This document shows positions 26,465 through 34,297 of a stretch of 64,000 nucleotides of DNA, in pieces. The stretch covers positions 3,777-67,776 of the forward strand of contig JBGTEN010000158.1 of the NCBI GenBank assembly GCA_041747755.1. The letters are read 5' to 3'. The number at the start of each line of letters is the position of its first letter. Within the stretch, counting starts at the first letter, position 1. The notes under the pieces were generated by a model that saw only the letters and a list, made by a program, of their open reading frames with translations, ran no database searches and was not told where the DNA came from. The position numbers were made by a program, and so were the translations under genes. The DNA is from Aurantibrevibacter sp041747755. GTDB lineage: Bacteria; Bacteroidota; Bacteroidia; Flavobacteriales; Flavobacteriaceae.

Positions 26465-27062
26465 GAAAGTAAAATTCCCAAAATGGACCACTCCAATTTG
26501 GAGTAAGAATGGAGGTACTTTAGAATAGATTAATTCAGATTTTTTAATGGTTCTTTAGAAACTGAAAAATGCTATTAAAAGTGACTAGCAAAATTAATTA
26601 TGTAATCTTTGGCTATAATTTTATAAAAGCTCTCATTTTGAAAACCTTAGATTTGTTTTATAGTATAAGAGACCTTTCGGGATTACAAAAAATCAAAAAA
26701 GAAAGGCTTTTACTAACTAAAGGAGGTTCCTACTGGAAAATCCTGTTATTATAATAGTATGGTTGGTTGGTTGAAAAGGGGAACATTTATTTGTTCCCTT
26801 TTTTTGTGAAATGAAATTCTTATGACACAAAAAATGATTTCTTAGAGTCTTGAACAGTGCACGTTCATGTCCTATTTTTACACCATGCAGTATTGAAATT
26901 GTTTGGTGGTCTAAATTTTAATGGAATCACATTTAATTTTTTGTAACTTTTGAACTTTATATTGATTCTGCCTGCTAAAATGAATTCTAATTAGTTTTCA
27001 AAAATTGACTTTATTTGTGTAAGCAGAATTTTTATTTAGATGAAACCAACCTAAAATTAATT
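26465..27062. other. Intergenic region before the response regulator gene (598 bp)
   Basis: The only clear element is a strong terminator at 26774-26805. A 61-codon frame at 26569-26754 has no recognisable features and I do not accept it as a gene. The segment 26805-27062 is AT-rich leader sequence; TTTATTTG at about 27009-27016 resembles a -7 box with one mismatch. Confidence 0.55.
26774..26805 (+). terminator. Hairpin terminator
   Basis: AAAAGGGGAACA (26774-26785) pairs with TTGTTCCCTTTTT (from about 26790) and runs into seven Ts. It lies about 310 bases after the lmo0937-type gene, so the transcript has either a long 3-prime region or another product between. Confidence 0.8.
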
Positions 27063-27494
27063 ATGACCCCATTTAGCTTGAAGTCCATTTTTCTAGTTGA
27101 TGATGATGAAATTTCAAATTTTTTGAATAAAATTTTAATCAAAAATTTGGAACTGGAGGTTCCTGTATTTACTGCCAGTAATGGGAGGGAAGCTTTGAAT
27201 AGTTTAGAGGAAAGAACCATAGGTGCAAACGGGGAAAGCATAACCCCTTGCCTATTAATTTTGGATATTAATATGCCTGTTATGAATGGATGGCAATTTC
27301 TGGAGGCTTTTGATAGGCGATTCCCTCCTGAAATAAAGAATAACATTACCATAATAATGATTACTGTAAGTGAAGACGAACGGGATGTCATTAGAGCCAC
27401 CAATAATTCTCTTGTTATGGATTACTTTCATAAGCCCTTGTCTGAAGAAAAGTTGTTGGAAATAATGTTAAATTATTTTTCATTGGGTGATTAA
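27063..27494 (+). CDS. Single-domain response regulator
   Basis: From the ATG at 27063 the 143-residue protein is a lone receiver domain: acidic pocket DDD (13-15), phospho-acceptor D68 in LILDINMP, T101 in ITVSE and the conserved lysine in FHKP (K124). There is no output domain. The layout is the CheY-like type that acts in phosphorelays or by protein contact. No histidine kinase lies nearby. An in-frame non-ATG start 48 bases upstream is less likely. The neighbours suggest a part in stress signalling. Confidence 0.9.
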   Translation: MTPFSLKSIFLVDDDEISNFLNKILIKNLELEVPVFTASNGREALNSLEERTIGANGESITPCLLILDINMPVMNGWQFLEAFDRRFPPEIKNNITIIMITVSEDERDVIRATNNSLVMDYFHKPLSEEKLLEIMLNYFSLGD

Positions 27495-27838
27495 TGCAAT
27501 AGCATTTTCTTAATCTTTAGTACTATTTCTTTTCTTAAATTTATGATAGCTAAGAGCATTTAAAGTGTTGATTCTCTATTAGATAAATGCATCCTTAGGC
27601 CTTCACATTTTATTTTTGTATTGCAATGCCTTGCAATACAATACTAGTATTCTCTTTTTACTAACTATAGCTTTTAGATACAGAGAATGTAATGTTATAA
27701 CATTTTTATAAAGTTGTATAACACAATTCTTATGTGAAACCAAGTCCTTTACCAAACTCTTTTATATGAAACACCAAGACTTAATTTGGCCTTTCATGAA
27801 CTGGAACAAGGAGCAGTATTATTTTAATGTATGCAACT
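27495..27838. other. Intergenic region with two palindromes (about 340 bp)
   Basis: It contains the perfect inverted repeat TGTATTGCAA-TGCC-TTGCAATACA (27617-27640) and the 14-base palindrome AATGTTATAACATT (27691-27704). Neither is followed by a T-run. A 27-codon frame (27766-27849) overlaps the start of the next gene and might be a leader peptide. No other coding sequence is visible. Confidence 0.6.
27617..27640. promoter_or_regulatory. Palindromic operator-like site upstream of the DUF2383 operon
   Basis: Two 10-base arms (TGTATTGCAA and TTGCAATACA) flank TGCC. The core TTGCAA/TTGCAA resembles, with a different spacer, the core TGCAA/TTGCA of the site at 51304-51324. It could be a repressor site for the genes starting at 27839. 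Confidence 0.45.
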
Positions 27839-28303
27839 ATGAAAAATGAAAAGACGATTACTGCCCTAAACCATTTAATAGAGCTTCATAACGATAGAAT
27901 TGAAGGCTACGAAAGTGCCACAAACGAAACAAGGGAGGTAGAATTGAAGCCTTTGTTTCTGCGTTTTGCACGTACTAGTATTGATTGTAGAGCAGAACTT
28001 GTTTTGGAGGTAACTCGACTGGGAGGAGCACCTGCGGGAGGAACACAAATTGCTGCCAAGTTTAACCGGATCTGGGTAAATCTGAAAACAGCTCTAAGCA
28101 ATAATAATCAGACTATAATACTCGGATCATTGGAGCAAGGAGAAGATGTTGCACTAAAATCATATACTGACATTTTAAAGGATGGTATGGAATATCTTAA
28201 TCCTGCGCAGCAGAGGTTATTAGAGGAGCAATATTTGATGCTGAAACTAGATCATGATGCCGTAAAAGAGTTACGTGACAAATTATTAATTGAACATGAC
28301 TAA
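27839..28303 (+). CDS. PA2169-type four-helix-bundle protein (DUF2383)
   Basis: The 154-residue protein is entirely helical with the pattern ALNHLIELHNDRIEGYESA and the acidic and histidine residues of the ferritin-like DUF2383 group. I take the ATG at 27839; an ATG four codons earlier is possible. Function is not known, though members are often in stress-induced operons. The stop overlaps the next small membrane-protein gene by 8 bases (ATGACTAA), so they are co-translated. Confidence 0.85.
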   Translation: MKNEKTITALNHLIELHNDRIEGYESATNETREVELKPLFLRFARTSIDCRAELVLEVTRLGGAPAGGTQIAAKFNRIWVNLKTALSNNNQTIILGSLEQGEDVALKSYTDILKDGMEYLNPAQQRLLEEQYLMLKLDHDAVKELRDKLLIEHD

Positions 28304-28487
28304 GTCTTTTTTTAAAGTTTTCGAAATATCGGGCAATCGGCTGTCTTATGTCATATATGCTATGGCTGCCTTATTATTTATGAATTGGTTAGTAAATATT
28401 TTTCTTTATGAATCCGGACCTATTATTCATATAGCACTTTTTAACGCGGGTGTGTTGGCCAAATTGGGTAAAGTTGTTAATAAATAA
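28296..28487 (+). CDS. Small membrane protein
   Basis: The 63-residue product has one central hydrophobic segment (YVIYAMAALLFMNWLVNIFLY) and a second weaker one around IIHIALFNAGVLAKLG. The ATG lies within the last codons of the DUF2383 gene. I do not recognise the family. The YtxH-type gene follows 25 bases later, so it is the middle gene of a three-gene unit. Confidence 0.65.
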   Translation: MTKSFFKVFEISGNRLSYVIYAMAALLFMNWLVNIFLYESGPIIHIALFNAGVLAKLGKVVNK

Positions 28488-28512
28488 ATTAATTAGTATA
28501 AAAATAAGAAGT

Positions 28513-28791
28513 ATGAAATCAGGAAAAACGGTATTAGGTATAATTGCAGGGTTTGCGACTGGGGCATTGGTAGGTATTTTATTTGCACCGGAGAAAGGGT
28601 CAAAAATTAGAAAAAAAATAGCACGAAAAGGTGAAGATTATATGGACAGCATAAATGAAAAATACTCTGAATTAAAGGATGGAGTAGCCCATACTTACAG
28701 TGATACCAAATCGGAAGTAGAAACCTATTTAAACAAAGGGAAAACCAAAATAGCTGACTTAACTAAAGATGGCAGTAATAACTTGGGTTAG
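28513..28791 (+). CDS. YtxH domain-containing protein
   Basis: The 92-residue protein has the YtxH opening GIIAGFATGALVGILFAPEKGSKIRKKI, one glycine-rich membrane segment followed by an amphipathic charged helix. YtxH proteins are general-stress proteins in Gram-positives and common in Bacteroidota. The downstream terminator marks the end of the operon. Confidence 0.9.
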   Translation: MKSGKTVLGIIAGFATGALVGILFAPEKGSKIRKKIARKGEDYMDSINEKYSELKDGVAHTYSDTKSEVETYLNKGKTKIADLTKDGSNNLG

Positions 28792-29134
28792 AGCATAACG
28801 GAAGTAAAGTTCCTAATTTCTTAATAAAGAATTGAAGTAAAGCACTGTTGAATTTATTTAACAGTTAAAAAAGGGCAGGAACTCAAAAACACTGCTCTTT
28901 TTCTTTTTTTTGAACATAAAAGATGAGGGAGTGGTTTAGTAAACACTAGTTATCATCTAAATTTCTTTAGTAAATTATTATATAAACATCCCCGTTAATT
29001 CTGTAACAGTGCCATTTGGGAATTGCCCCACCTTTACATCAAATTGAGACTTGTTTAATCATAAAGACAATTCGATTTTAATGCAAAGAATTAAGCCCGG
29101 TTTTCAATAAATCAAATGTTTTAATCGCAGAATT
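28792..29134. other. Intergenic region with terminator (343 bp)
   Basis: A hairpin terminator lies at 28867-28910, preceded by a small repeat CTGTT/AACAG (about 28845-28865). The rest, up to the 22-codon frame at 29135, shows nothing that I can name. Confidence 0.55.
28867..28910 (+). terminator. Terminator after the YtxH-type gene
   Basis: AAAAAGGGCAG pairs with CTGCTCTTTTT across a 13-base loop, with one G-U pair, followed by a long T-rich run. Confidence 0.75.
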
Positions 29135-29203
29135 ATGAGAAAATGTTTAGTGCTACTTGCTGTATTGTTAGCTTTTATTGCACTCTCTGTATGGATGAGA
29201 TAG
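29135..29203 (+). CDS. Possible 22-residue hydrophobic peptide
   Basis: The frame MRKCLVLLAVLLAFIALSVWMR with a stop is a basic start, one membrane segment and a basic end. It lies 44 bases before the acyltransferase gene. It is either a small membrane peptide or chance; I cannot tell from one sequence. Confidence 0.3.
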   Translation: MRKCLVLLAVLLAFIALSVWMR

Positions 29204-29246
29204 CAGGTATTTTAATAAATAACTTTAATAAAAGTAAAATATAATT

Positions 29247-30026
29247 ATGTCTGTACAGACGAAAAATATAGTAATTTTTGGAGCCTCCGGACACGGTAGT
29301 GTGGTATTAGATTGCTTAGAGAAAATGGGTAATTTTGATGTGGTTGGTTTTATTGATTCTTTTCAAAGGAAAGGAACAAAGATTTTTGGCTATGAAATTT
29401 TAGGGAATGAATTGGATCTTCCACTTCTTGTAGAAAAATATGCTATTCAAGGAGGTATAGTAGCCATAGGCGATAACTGGACGCGGCATCTTATGGTACA
29501 ACGAATTTTATCCGTTTTTAAAAACTTTAATTTTATTTCTGCAATACATCCTACTGCTGCTATAGGAAAGGATGTTAAAATAGGTAAAGGAGTAACCATT
29601 ATGCCGGGAGCTATAATTAACTCTAACACCGTTGTAGGTGATTTTTGTATTATTAATACAAACTCCTCTTTGGGTCATGATGGAAATCTTAAACCATTTT
29701 CAACACTCTCTCCCGGGGTTTGTGTAGGGGGTAATTTCACGTTAGGACAATTTTCAGTAGTGTCCCTTGGAGCTAAGGTAATTGAAAATGTATGTATAGG
29801 AGCACATACGGTAATCGGTGCAGGATCTTTAGTTTTGCATGATATTCAGGAAAAAGTACTGGTGCACGGTTCGCCGGCGGTTGTAGTTCGAAACAGGGCT
29901 ATTGGAGAATCCTATATGGGGAAAAAGAAAAAGGTTGATTATCCAAAATTAGTACATCAATCAAAGTCTATTATTTTGTCCTTATTTAATCAGAATACCG
30001 AGGCTAGCTTAAAACCAATCCCTTAA
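29247..30026 (+). CDS. PglD/NeuD-like sugar O- or N-acyltransferase
   Basis: The 259-residue protein has an N-terminal Rossmann-like part (GASGHG, residues 12-17) that binds the sugar nucleotide in PglD enzymes, and a C-terminal left-handed beta-helix of hexapeptide repeats (AIHPTAAIGKDVKIGKGV onward). The catalytic histidine of the group is found in SSLGHDG (H144). A polar tail of about 40 residues follows. It probably acetylates a UDP-sugar or surface glycan; no glycan genes are adjacent. Confidence 0.85.
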   Translation: MSVQTKNIVIFGASGHGSVVLDCLEKMGNFDVVGFIDSFQRKGTKIFGYEILGNELDLPLLVEKYAIQGGIVAIGDNWTRHLMVQRILSVFKNFNFISAIHPTAAIGKDVKIGKGVTIMPGAIINSNTVVGDFCIINTNSSLGHDGNLKPFSTLSPGVCVGGNFTLGQFSVVSLGAKVIENVCIGAHTVIGAGSLVLHDIQEKVLVHGSPAVVVRNRAIGESYMGKKKKVDYPKLVHQSKSIILSLFNQNTEASLKPIP

Positions 30027-30059
30027 AATCTTGGGAACTTCATGGCAATTTAAATTTTA

Positions 30060-31517
30060 TTAGCTTTCCTCTTCCTCTTTGACCAATTTTCGGGCGAACA
30101 ATTTTTTCTTTTTAATCATGTCAGCAATTCCTTGCGGCATTACTTCTTCCCAACCTGATTCGTTATTGATTATTTTCTTTAAGACGTCTCTTGAAAAAAT
30201 ATGCAGAATTTCCGGATCGTAATCTATAATGTCTACCACTTTACCATTATACTTGAAAAACTTGTAAAGTTCTTTCATTCTAGGGTGTACCTTAACATTA
30301 TTACTGGTCATAATTTGCCCGGTTTCTTCATTTTTCATGGGATATAGATACACTTTCAAATCTTTAAAAAACAACTTGCCAAACGCCTCCAAAATACCAC
30401 CACTTAAGTGCCTGTAGTACTTTTCGTCAAATACATCTACCAAATTATTTACACCCATGGTTAGTGCCATTCTTGCCTTAGTAAAGTCACTAAAGTACTC
30501 TACCAGTTTATAGTATTCCTGAAATTTGGAAATCATTACGGTGTGTCCTAATGAACAAAGTAATTCCGCCCTGTCCATAAAGTCCTGCTCATCTATTTCT
30601 CCTGATGCTTTGAGGTTAGAAAGTGTAATTTCAAAAATTACAATTACATTCTCTTCTTCAACAGTTTGCTCTCTAATAAAAATCTCATAGGATTTTTGAA
30701 GCATATCCATGTTTACCTTAGTCACTGGTCTAAAACTTCCCCTTAAAGCTAGAATGTTTCGTTTGTACAAAATAGCAGCGGGTTGCAAGTTGTTCCCATC
30801 CGGACCAAACATCACCGCATCGGTCATATCATTTCGTATCAGCTGTAGACTCATTAACCTGTTGTCTACATTTTTAAAGTGTGGCCCTGAGAAATTTATC
30901 ATATCAATCTCTAAGGTATCTTTATCTATATGATCGTATAGGTATTTTAAAAGTTTTCTAGGCTTATCGTACTTAAAGAAAGCTCCATAAATAAGGTTTA
31001 CACCAACAACTCCCAAGGTTTCTTGCTGTAGTCTTGCTTCGTTCTGCTTAAAGCGAATGTGAAGTACTATTTCATCATATTCTTTTTGCTTAGGATCTAA
31101 TTGATATCGGATTCCTAACCAACCATGCCCTTTATACCGTTTGGAAAAATCTATGGTCGCTACTGTATTTGCATATGAAAAAAACAGTCGCTCCGGGTGT
31201 GCTTCCCTGCTAATTCTATTTTCCATATTTTGCATTTCATGGGAGAGCATTTTTTTTAGACGCGGTTGCGTTACATATCGCCCATCTTCTTCTATCCCAT
31301 AAATGGCATCGCTAAAGTCCTTATCATATGCACTCATCGCTTTTGCAATAGTACCTGAAGCACCACCAGCCTTAAAAAAATGGGCTGAGGTTTCCTGACC
31401 TGCACCAATTTCTGAGAAAGTACCGTAAATATCTGGATTTAGGTTTATTCTAAGTGCCTTAGCTTTAATAGAAGGTATATTTTCAAATGCAGTTTCCTTA
31501 TTTACAAAAGAACTCAT
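30060..31517 (-). CDS. Conserved protein of unknown function (485 residues)
   Basis: This soluble, largely alpha/beta protein has no signal peptide and no nucleotide-binding motif that I recognise. Striking segments are EIGAGQETSAHFFKAGGASGTIAKAMSAYDKDFSDAIYG near the start, LGVVGVNLIYGAFF, and NILALRGSFRPVTKVN. I recall close relatives across Bacteroidota under misleading names (for example nicotinate-nucleotide adenylyltransferase), but the HxGH motif of that enzyme is missing. The Arg/Lys-rich C-terminus ends in acidic residues. It is transcribed alone. I do not assign a function. Confidence 0.85.
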   Translation of the reverse strand: MSSFVNKETAFENIPSIKAKALRINLNPDIYGTFSEIGAGQETSAHFFKAGGASGTIAKAMSAYDKDFSDAIYGIEEDGRYVTQPRLKKMLSHEMQNMENRISREAHPERLFFSYANTVATIDFSKRYKGHGWLGIRYQLDPKQKEYDEIVLHIRFKQNEARLQQETLGVVGVNLIYGAFFKYDKPRKLLKYLYDHIDKDTLEIDMINFSGPHFKNVDNRLMSLQLIRNDMTDAVMFGPDGNNLQPAAILYKRNILALRGSFRPVTKVNMDMLQKSYEIFIREQTVEEENVIVIFEITLSNLKASGEIDEQDFMDRAELLCSLGHTVMISKFQEYYKLVEYFSDFTKARMALTMGVNNLVDVFDEKYYRHLSGGILEAFGKLFFKDLKVYLYPMKNEETGQIMTSNNVKVHPRMKELYKFFKYNGKVVDIIDYDPEILHIFSRDVLKKIINNESGWEEVMPQGIADMIKKKKLFARKLVKEEEES

Positions 31518-31606
31518 GTTAAGAATTTTTAGTTAAACAAAGTTAACAACATTGCCCAATCTACTAAATAAATAAGTTATAAATTTGATTTAAAACCTCA
31601 TAACAG

Positions 31607-32371
31607 TTGAAAATTACGTTTTTAGGCACCGGTACCTCTCAGGGAATTCCGGTAATTGGTAGTAGGCATCCTGTTTGTCTCAGTAAGGACCCAAAAGACA
31701 AGAGGTTACGGGTTTCTGTAATGTTATCTTGGGACAATTTTAATTATGTGATAGATTGTGGTCCCGATTTCAGACAACAAATGCTTACTCACAAGGTTTC
31801 TAAATTAGATGGAATTTTATTTACACATGAACATGCGGACCACACGGCAGGAATAGATGATATTCGGCCATTTTTTTTTAGACAAGGAGATGTACCCGTC
31901 TTTGCCCACGAACGGGTAATTGATTCTTTGAGGCAAAGATTTGATTATATTTTTGCTGATGTTAATAGATATCCGGGCGCACCGGCAGTACAGGTGAATG
32001 TCGTAAAAAATAATAGTCCATTTAGGATTGGAAACAAGATGGCTATCCCGGTGGAGGCCTTGCATAACCGACTTCAGGTTTTCGGGTTTCGTGTTGAAGA
32101 CTTTGTCTATTTAACTGATGTTAAAACAATGATGGAAGAAGAGATTGATAAACTTAATAATGTTAAAATATTAGTTGTCAACGCCTTAAGAGAAGAGCCG
32201 CATCATTCACATTTCAGTCTTGAAGAAGCGCTTACATTTGTGGCTAGAGTGAAACCGCAAAAAACCTACTTTACGCATATAAGTCATCTTTTAGGTTTTC
32301 ACGAGGAAGTAGAAAAAAGATTACCCAAAGACGTACATTTAGCATATGATAATTTAATTTTGACACTCTAA
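31607..32371 (+). CDS. MBL-fold metallo-hydrolase (PhnP-like)
   Basis: The 254-residue protein starts with FLGTGTSQGIPVIG and has the metal motif HEHADH (residues 74-79), as in PhnP and RNase Z-like phosphodiesterases. PhnP opens cyclic ribose phosphates, but without other phn genes the substrate is open. The start codon is TTG; the family-typical MKITFLGTGTSQG begins exactly there. A small secreted or anchored protein gene follows after 15 bases. Confidence 0.9.
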   Translation: MKITFLGTGTSQGIPVIGSRHPVCLSKDPKDKRLRVSVMLSWDNFNYVIDCGPDFRQQMLTHKVSKLDGILFTHEHADHTAGIDDIRPFFFRQGDVPVFAHERVIDSLRQRFDYIFADVNRYPGAPAVQVNVVKNNSPFRIGNKMAIPVEALHNRLQVFGFRVEDFVYLTDVKTMMEEEIDKLNNVKILVVNALREEPHHSHFSLEEALTFVARVKPQKTYFTHISHLLGFHEEVEKRLPKDVHLAYDNLILTL

Positions 32372-32386
32372 ATCTCATTAAAAAGA

Positions 32387-32881
32387 ATGAAAAGTAAAAT
32401 ATTCTTATACCTGTTTGTGTTTGCTGCTCTAATTATATTATATCAGTTTATAAGTGCAAATAAAATCATTGATAGCGGGGAGGATAAATTAAAGAAATTT
32501 GAATCGGAACTAACCCGGTTGAAAGATTCTGTTCAAAATCTGAATTTAAAGGTTTTGGATATGCAGTATTTTTCTTTGGAAAATAATGATGATGCCTTGG
32601 CGTATTACGACCATTTGAAGTTAAACGATCCTTCTCGTTATATTGCCGATAAACTGTTGGAAACTAATGAGAGAAAGGGAAGTAATCCTTTAGTTCCTTA
32701 TGAAGGTATGGAAGGAGATTTTAAAATTAATAAAATTAAAATATTAAATCATAAATGGATTATTGCCGATTTTTCTGATGGGAAATTCTGGGGTGAAATC
32801 TTGCTGAAATATGAGCTTAAAGATGATATGGGAGTAGACTTTACACTTGCAGATCATCTACTTTACACTCGAAGTAACTAA
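32387..32881 (+). CDS. Membrane-anchored protein with short coiled coil, unknown function
   Basis: The 164-residue product has one N-terminal membrane segment (about 5-22), a heptad-rich stretch (about 30-56, EDKLKKFESELTRLKDSVQNLN) and a beta-rich C-terminal part with WIIADFSDGKFWGE. I do not recognise the family. It follows the PhnP-like gene closely, so they may share a transcript. Its stop codon overlaps the stop of the convergent esterase gene by 4 bases. Confidence 0.75.
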   Translation: MKSKIFLYLFVFAALIILYQFISANKIIDSGEDKLKKFESELTRLKDSVQNLNLKVLDMQYFSLENNDDALAYYDHLKLNDPSRYIADKLLETNERKGSNPLVPYEGMEGDFKINKIKILNHKWIIADFSDGKFWGEILLKYELKDDMGVDFTLADHLLYTRSN

Positions 32882-33537
32882 ATTTTTGGTTGTAGCCACT
32901 TTTTAAAAGCATAGAAGTTTTGTGGAGCAACTCCATGGCCAACAGGAAATTCCTCGTAAACAAAATCAACTTTCAATTTTGTCAATATTTCCGGTGCCAT
33001 TTGTGCCCATTCTACTGGAATTACCTGGTCTACAGATCCATGCGAAGCATATATTTTTAAGTTGCTATGGTCTTTGGATTCATATCCATCTAAAAGTATT
33101 TTTTGATTAATGTATCCGCTCAGGGCAATCACATTCTTTATTTTTTCGGGGTAGGAGAGGGCAACTGCATAACTCAGAATAGTCCCTTGACTAAAACCTA
33201 GTAAGGTTACATTGTGAACATCCAAATAATAGGTGTTACAGGCTTCCTCGATAAAAGCAACAATCTTATCTCGGGAGGTTATGGCTTGTTTATCATCGCT
33301 CCATTTACCAAATTCAGCATCAAAATTAATGGCGTACCATGCATAGCCAAAACCATCCATGCCATATGGAGCCCTAACTGAAATTATACAAAGTTCTTTT
33401 GGTAGTTCTTCAGCAAAAGAAAACAAATCTTCTTCATTGCTACCATACCCATGAAACATAAAAAGAACGGGAATTTTTCCCTGCGATAGGATAGAAGGTC
33501 TAATGATATGTTCCAAAGATAATGGGGCTGTTGTCAT
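32878..33537 (-). CDS. Alpha/beta hydrolase (phospholipase/carboxylesterase type)
   Basis: From the ATG at 33535-33537 the protein has 219 residues, with the nucleophile elbow GFSQG (S116), an acid in GSVDQVIP (D170) and a histidine in GHGV (H201), the full catalytic triad of the carboxylesterase/thioesterase group. There is no signal peptide, so it acts in the cytoplasm. A longer in-frame start would overlap the DUF4870 gene and is unlikely. It follows that gene by one base, suggesting a shared transcript. Confidence 0.88.
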   Translation of the reverse strand: MTTAPLSLEHIIRPSILSQGKIPVLFMFHGYGSNEEDLFSFAEELPKELCIISVRAPYGMDGFGYAWYAINFDAEFGKWSDDKQAITSRDKIVAFIEEACNTYYLDVHNVTLLGFSQGTILSYAVALSYPEKIKNVIALSGYINQKILLDGYESKDHSNLKIYASHGSVDQVIPVEWAQMAPEILTKLKVDFVYEEFPVGHGVAPQNFYAFKKWLQPKI

Positions 33538-33538
33538 T

Positions 33539-33856
33539 CTATTGAATAAAAGTAAACCATTTCTGAAAGTAGGGTCCAAATATAGGAATAAGCTGTTTTT
33601 TATCACTTAATGCACCAACAAAGCCGTATCCCCAAAGTACCAGATAAAAAACATAGAGCCCATACCAGGCATATTCATTGAACCAAACACTTAGAAATAA
33701 TGCAAAAGCGTGAAACAATAGGTGGGTTCCAAAAGCTTGTCGTATATGAAAACGGGCAAAATCATGTTTTGGTTCCATATTCATACTCATAGCAATCAAT
33801 GAACCAATAATCGTAAGGTATGCAATAATGGCAGCGTTTTTTCCTTTGTTTTCCAA
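33539..33856 (-). CDS. DUF4870-like small membrane protein, copy 1
   Basis: The 105-residue protein has three membrane segments and the motif FARFHIRQA found in DUF4870-type proteins. The first segment AAIIAYLTIIGSLIA matches the paralogue upstream. Function is unknown. It lies one base before the esterase start. Confidence 0.75.
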   Translation of the reverse strand: MENKGKNAAIIAYLTIIGSLIAMSMNMEPKHDFARFHIRQAFGTHLLFHAFALFLSVWFNEYAWYGLYVFYLVLWGYGFVGALSDKKQLIPIFGPYFQKWFTFIQ

Positions 33857-33883
33857 GAGAACTAATTTATGCAGATAACAAAT

Positions 33884-33913
33884 TTATAAAAAAAGAGGCC
33901 AAAACAGCCTCTT
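33884..33913 (-). terminator. Terminator between the two DUF4870 genes
   Basis: AAGAGGC (33893-33899) pairs with GCCTCTT (33907-33913); read on the minus strand the stem is followed by seven Ts. It ends the transcript of the gene at 33942-34256, which is upstream on that strand. Confidence 0.7.
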
Positions 33914-33941
33914 AAAATTATTTGGTTTTCAACTTAACTTT

Positions 33942-34256
33942 TTATTCCCCAATTGTTCCAATTAAGGGTAACTTTTTTTCCTGAAGATTTACAGCATTTA
34001 TAATTCCGATGATGGCCAAAGCCAGTACGCCCAATCCGATGATAGTGCTTAAAATTGCTAAGGAAAACGGAAGAAAAAATCCGAGAATATAGTTTGCAAC
34101 ACCTAATATAGCCACTCTTACAGCTTGCCCAATATGAAATTTGGCAAACTCATTTTTCTTGTCATTGTTCATCAAATAAGCAATTAAAAGACCAATCAGT
34201 GTTATGTAGCTGATTATGGCAATGGTTTTTCCGTCTTCTTTTGTTTGGAGTGTCAT
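33942..34256 (-). CDS. DUF4870 family small membrane protein, copy 2
   Basis: The 104-residue protein has three hydrophobic segments with the motif FAKFHIGQAVRVA and an acidic N-terminus (KEDGKTIAIISYITLIG). It is a paralogue of the preceding entry, with about one third identity. Function unknown. Confidence 0.85.
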   Translation of the reverse strand: MTLQTKEDGKTIAIISYITLIGLLIAYLMNNDKKNEFAKFHIGQAVRVAILGVANYILGFFLPFSLAILSTIIGLGVLALAIIGIINAVNLQEKKLPLIGTIGE

Positions 34257-34297
34257 TTTCTTCTTTTTTATGGTTAGTAAATAGACCTTAAATATAA

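Noticed and set aside
26569..26754. 61-codon frame rich in Leu, Lys and Ile
   Set aside because: No domain, signal or neighbour support; composition is what AT-rich non-coding DNA gives, and a terminator follows that could serve the upstream gene.
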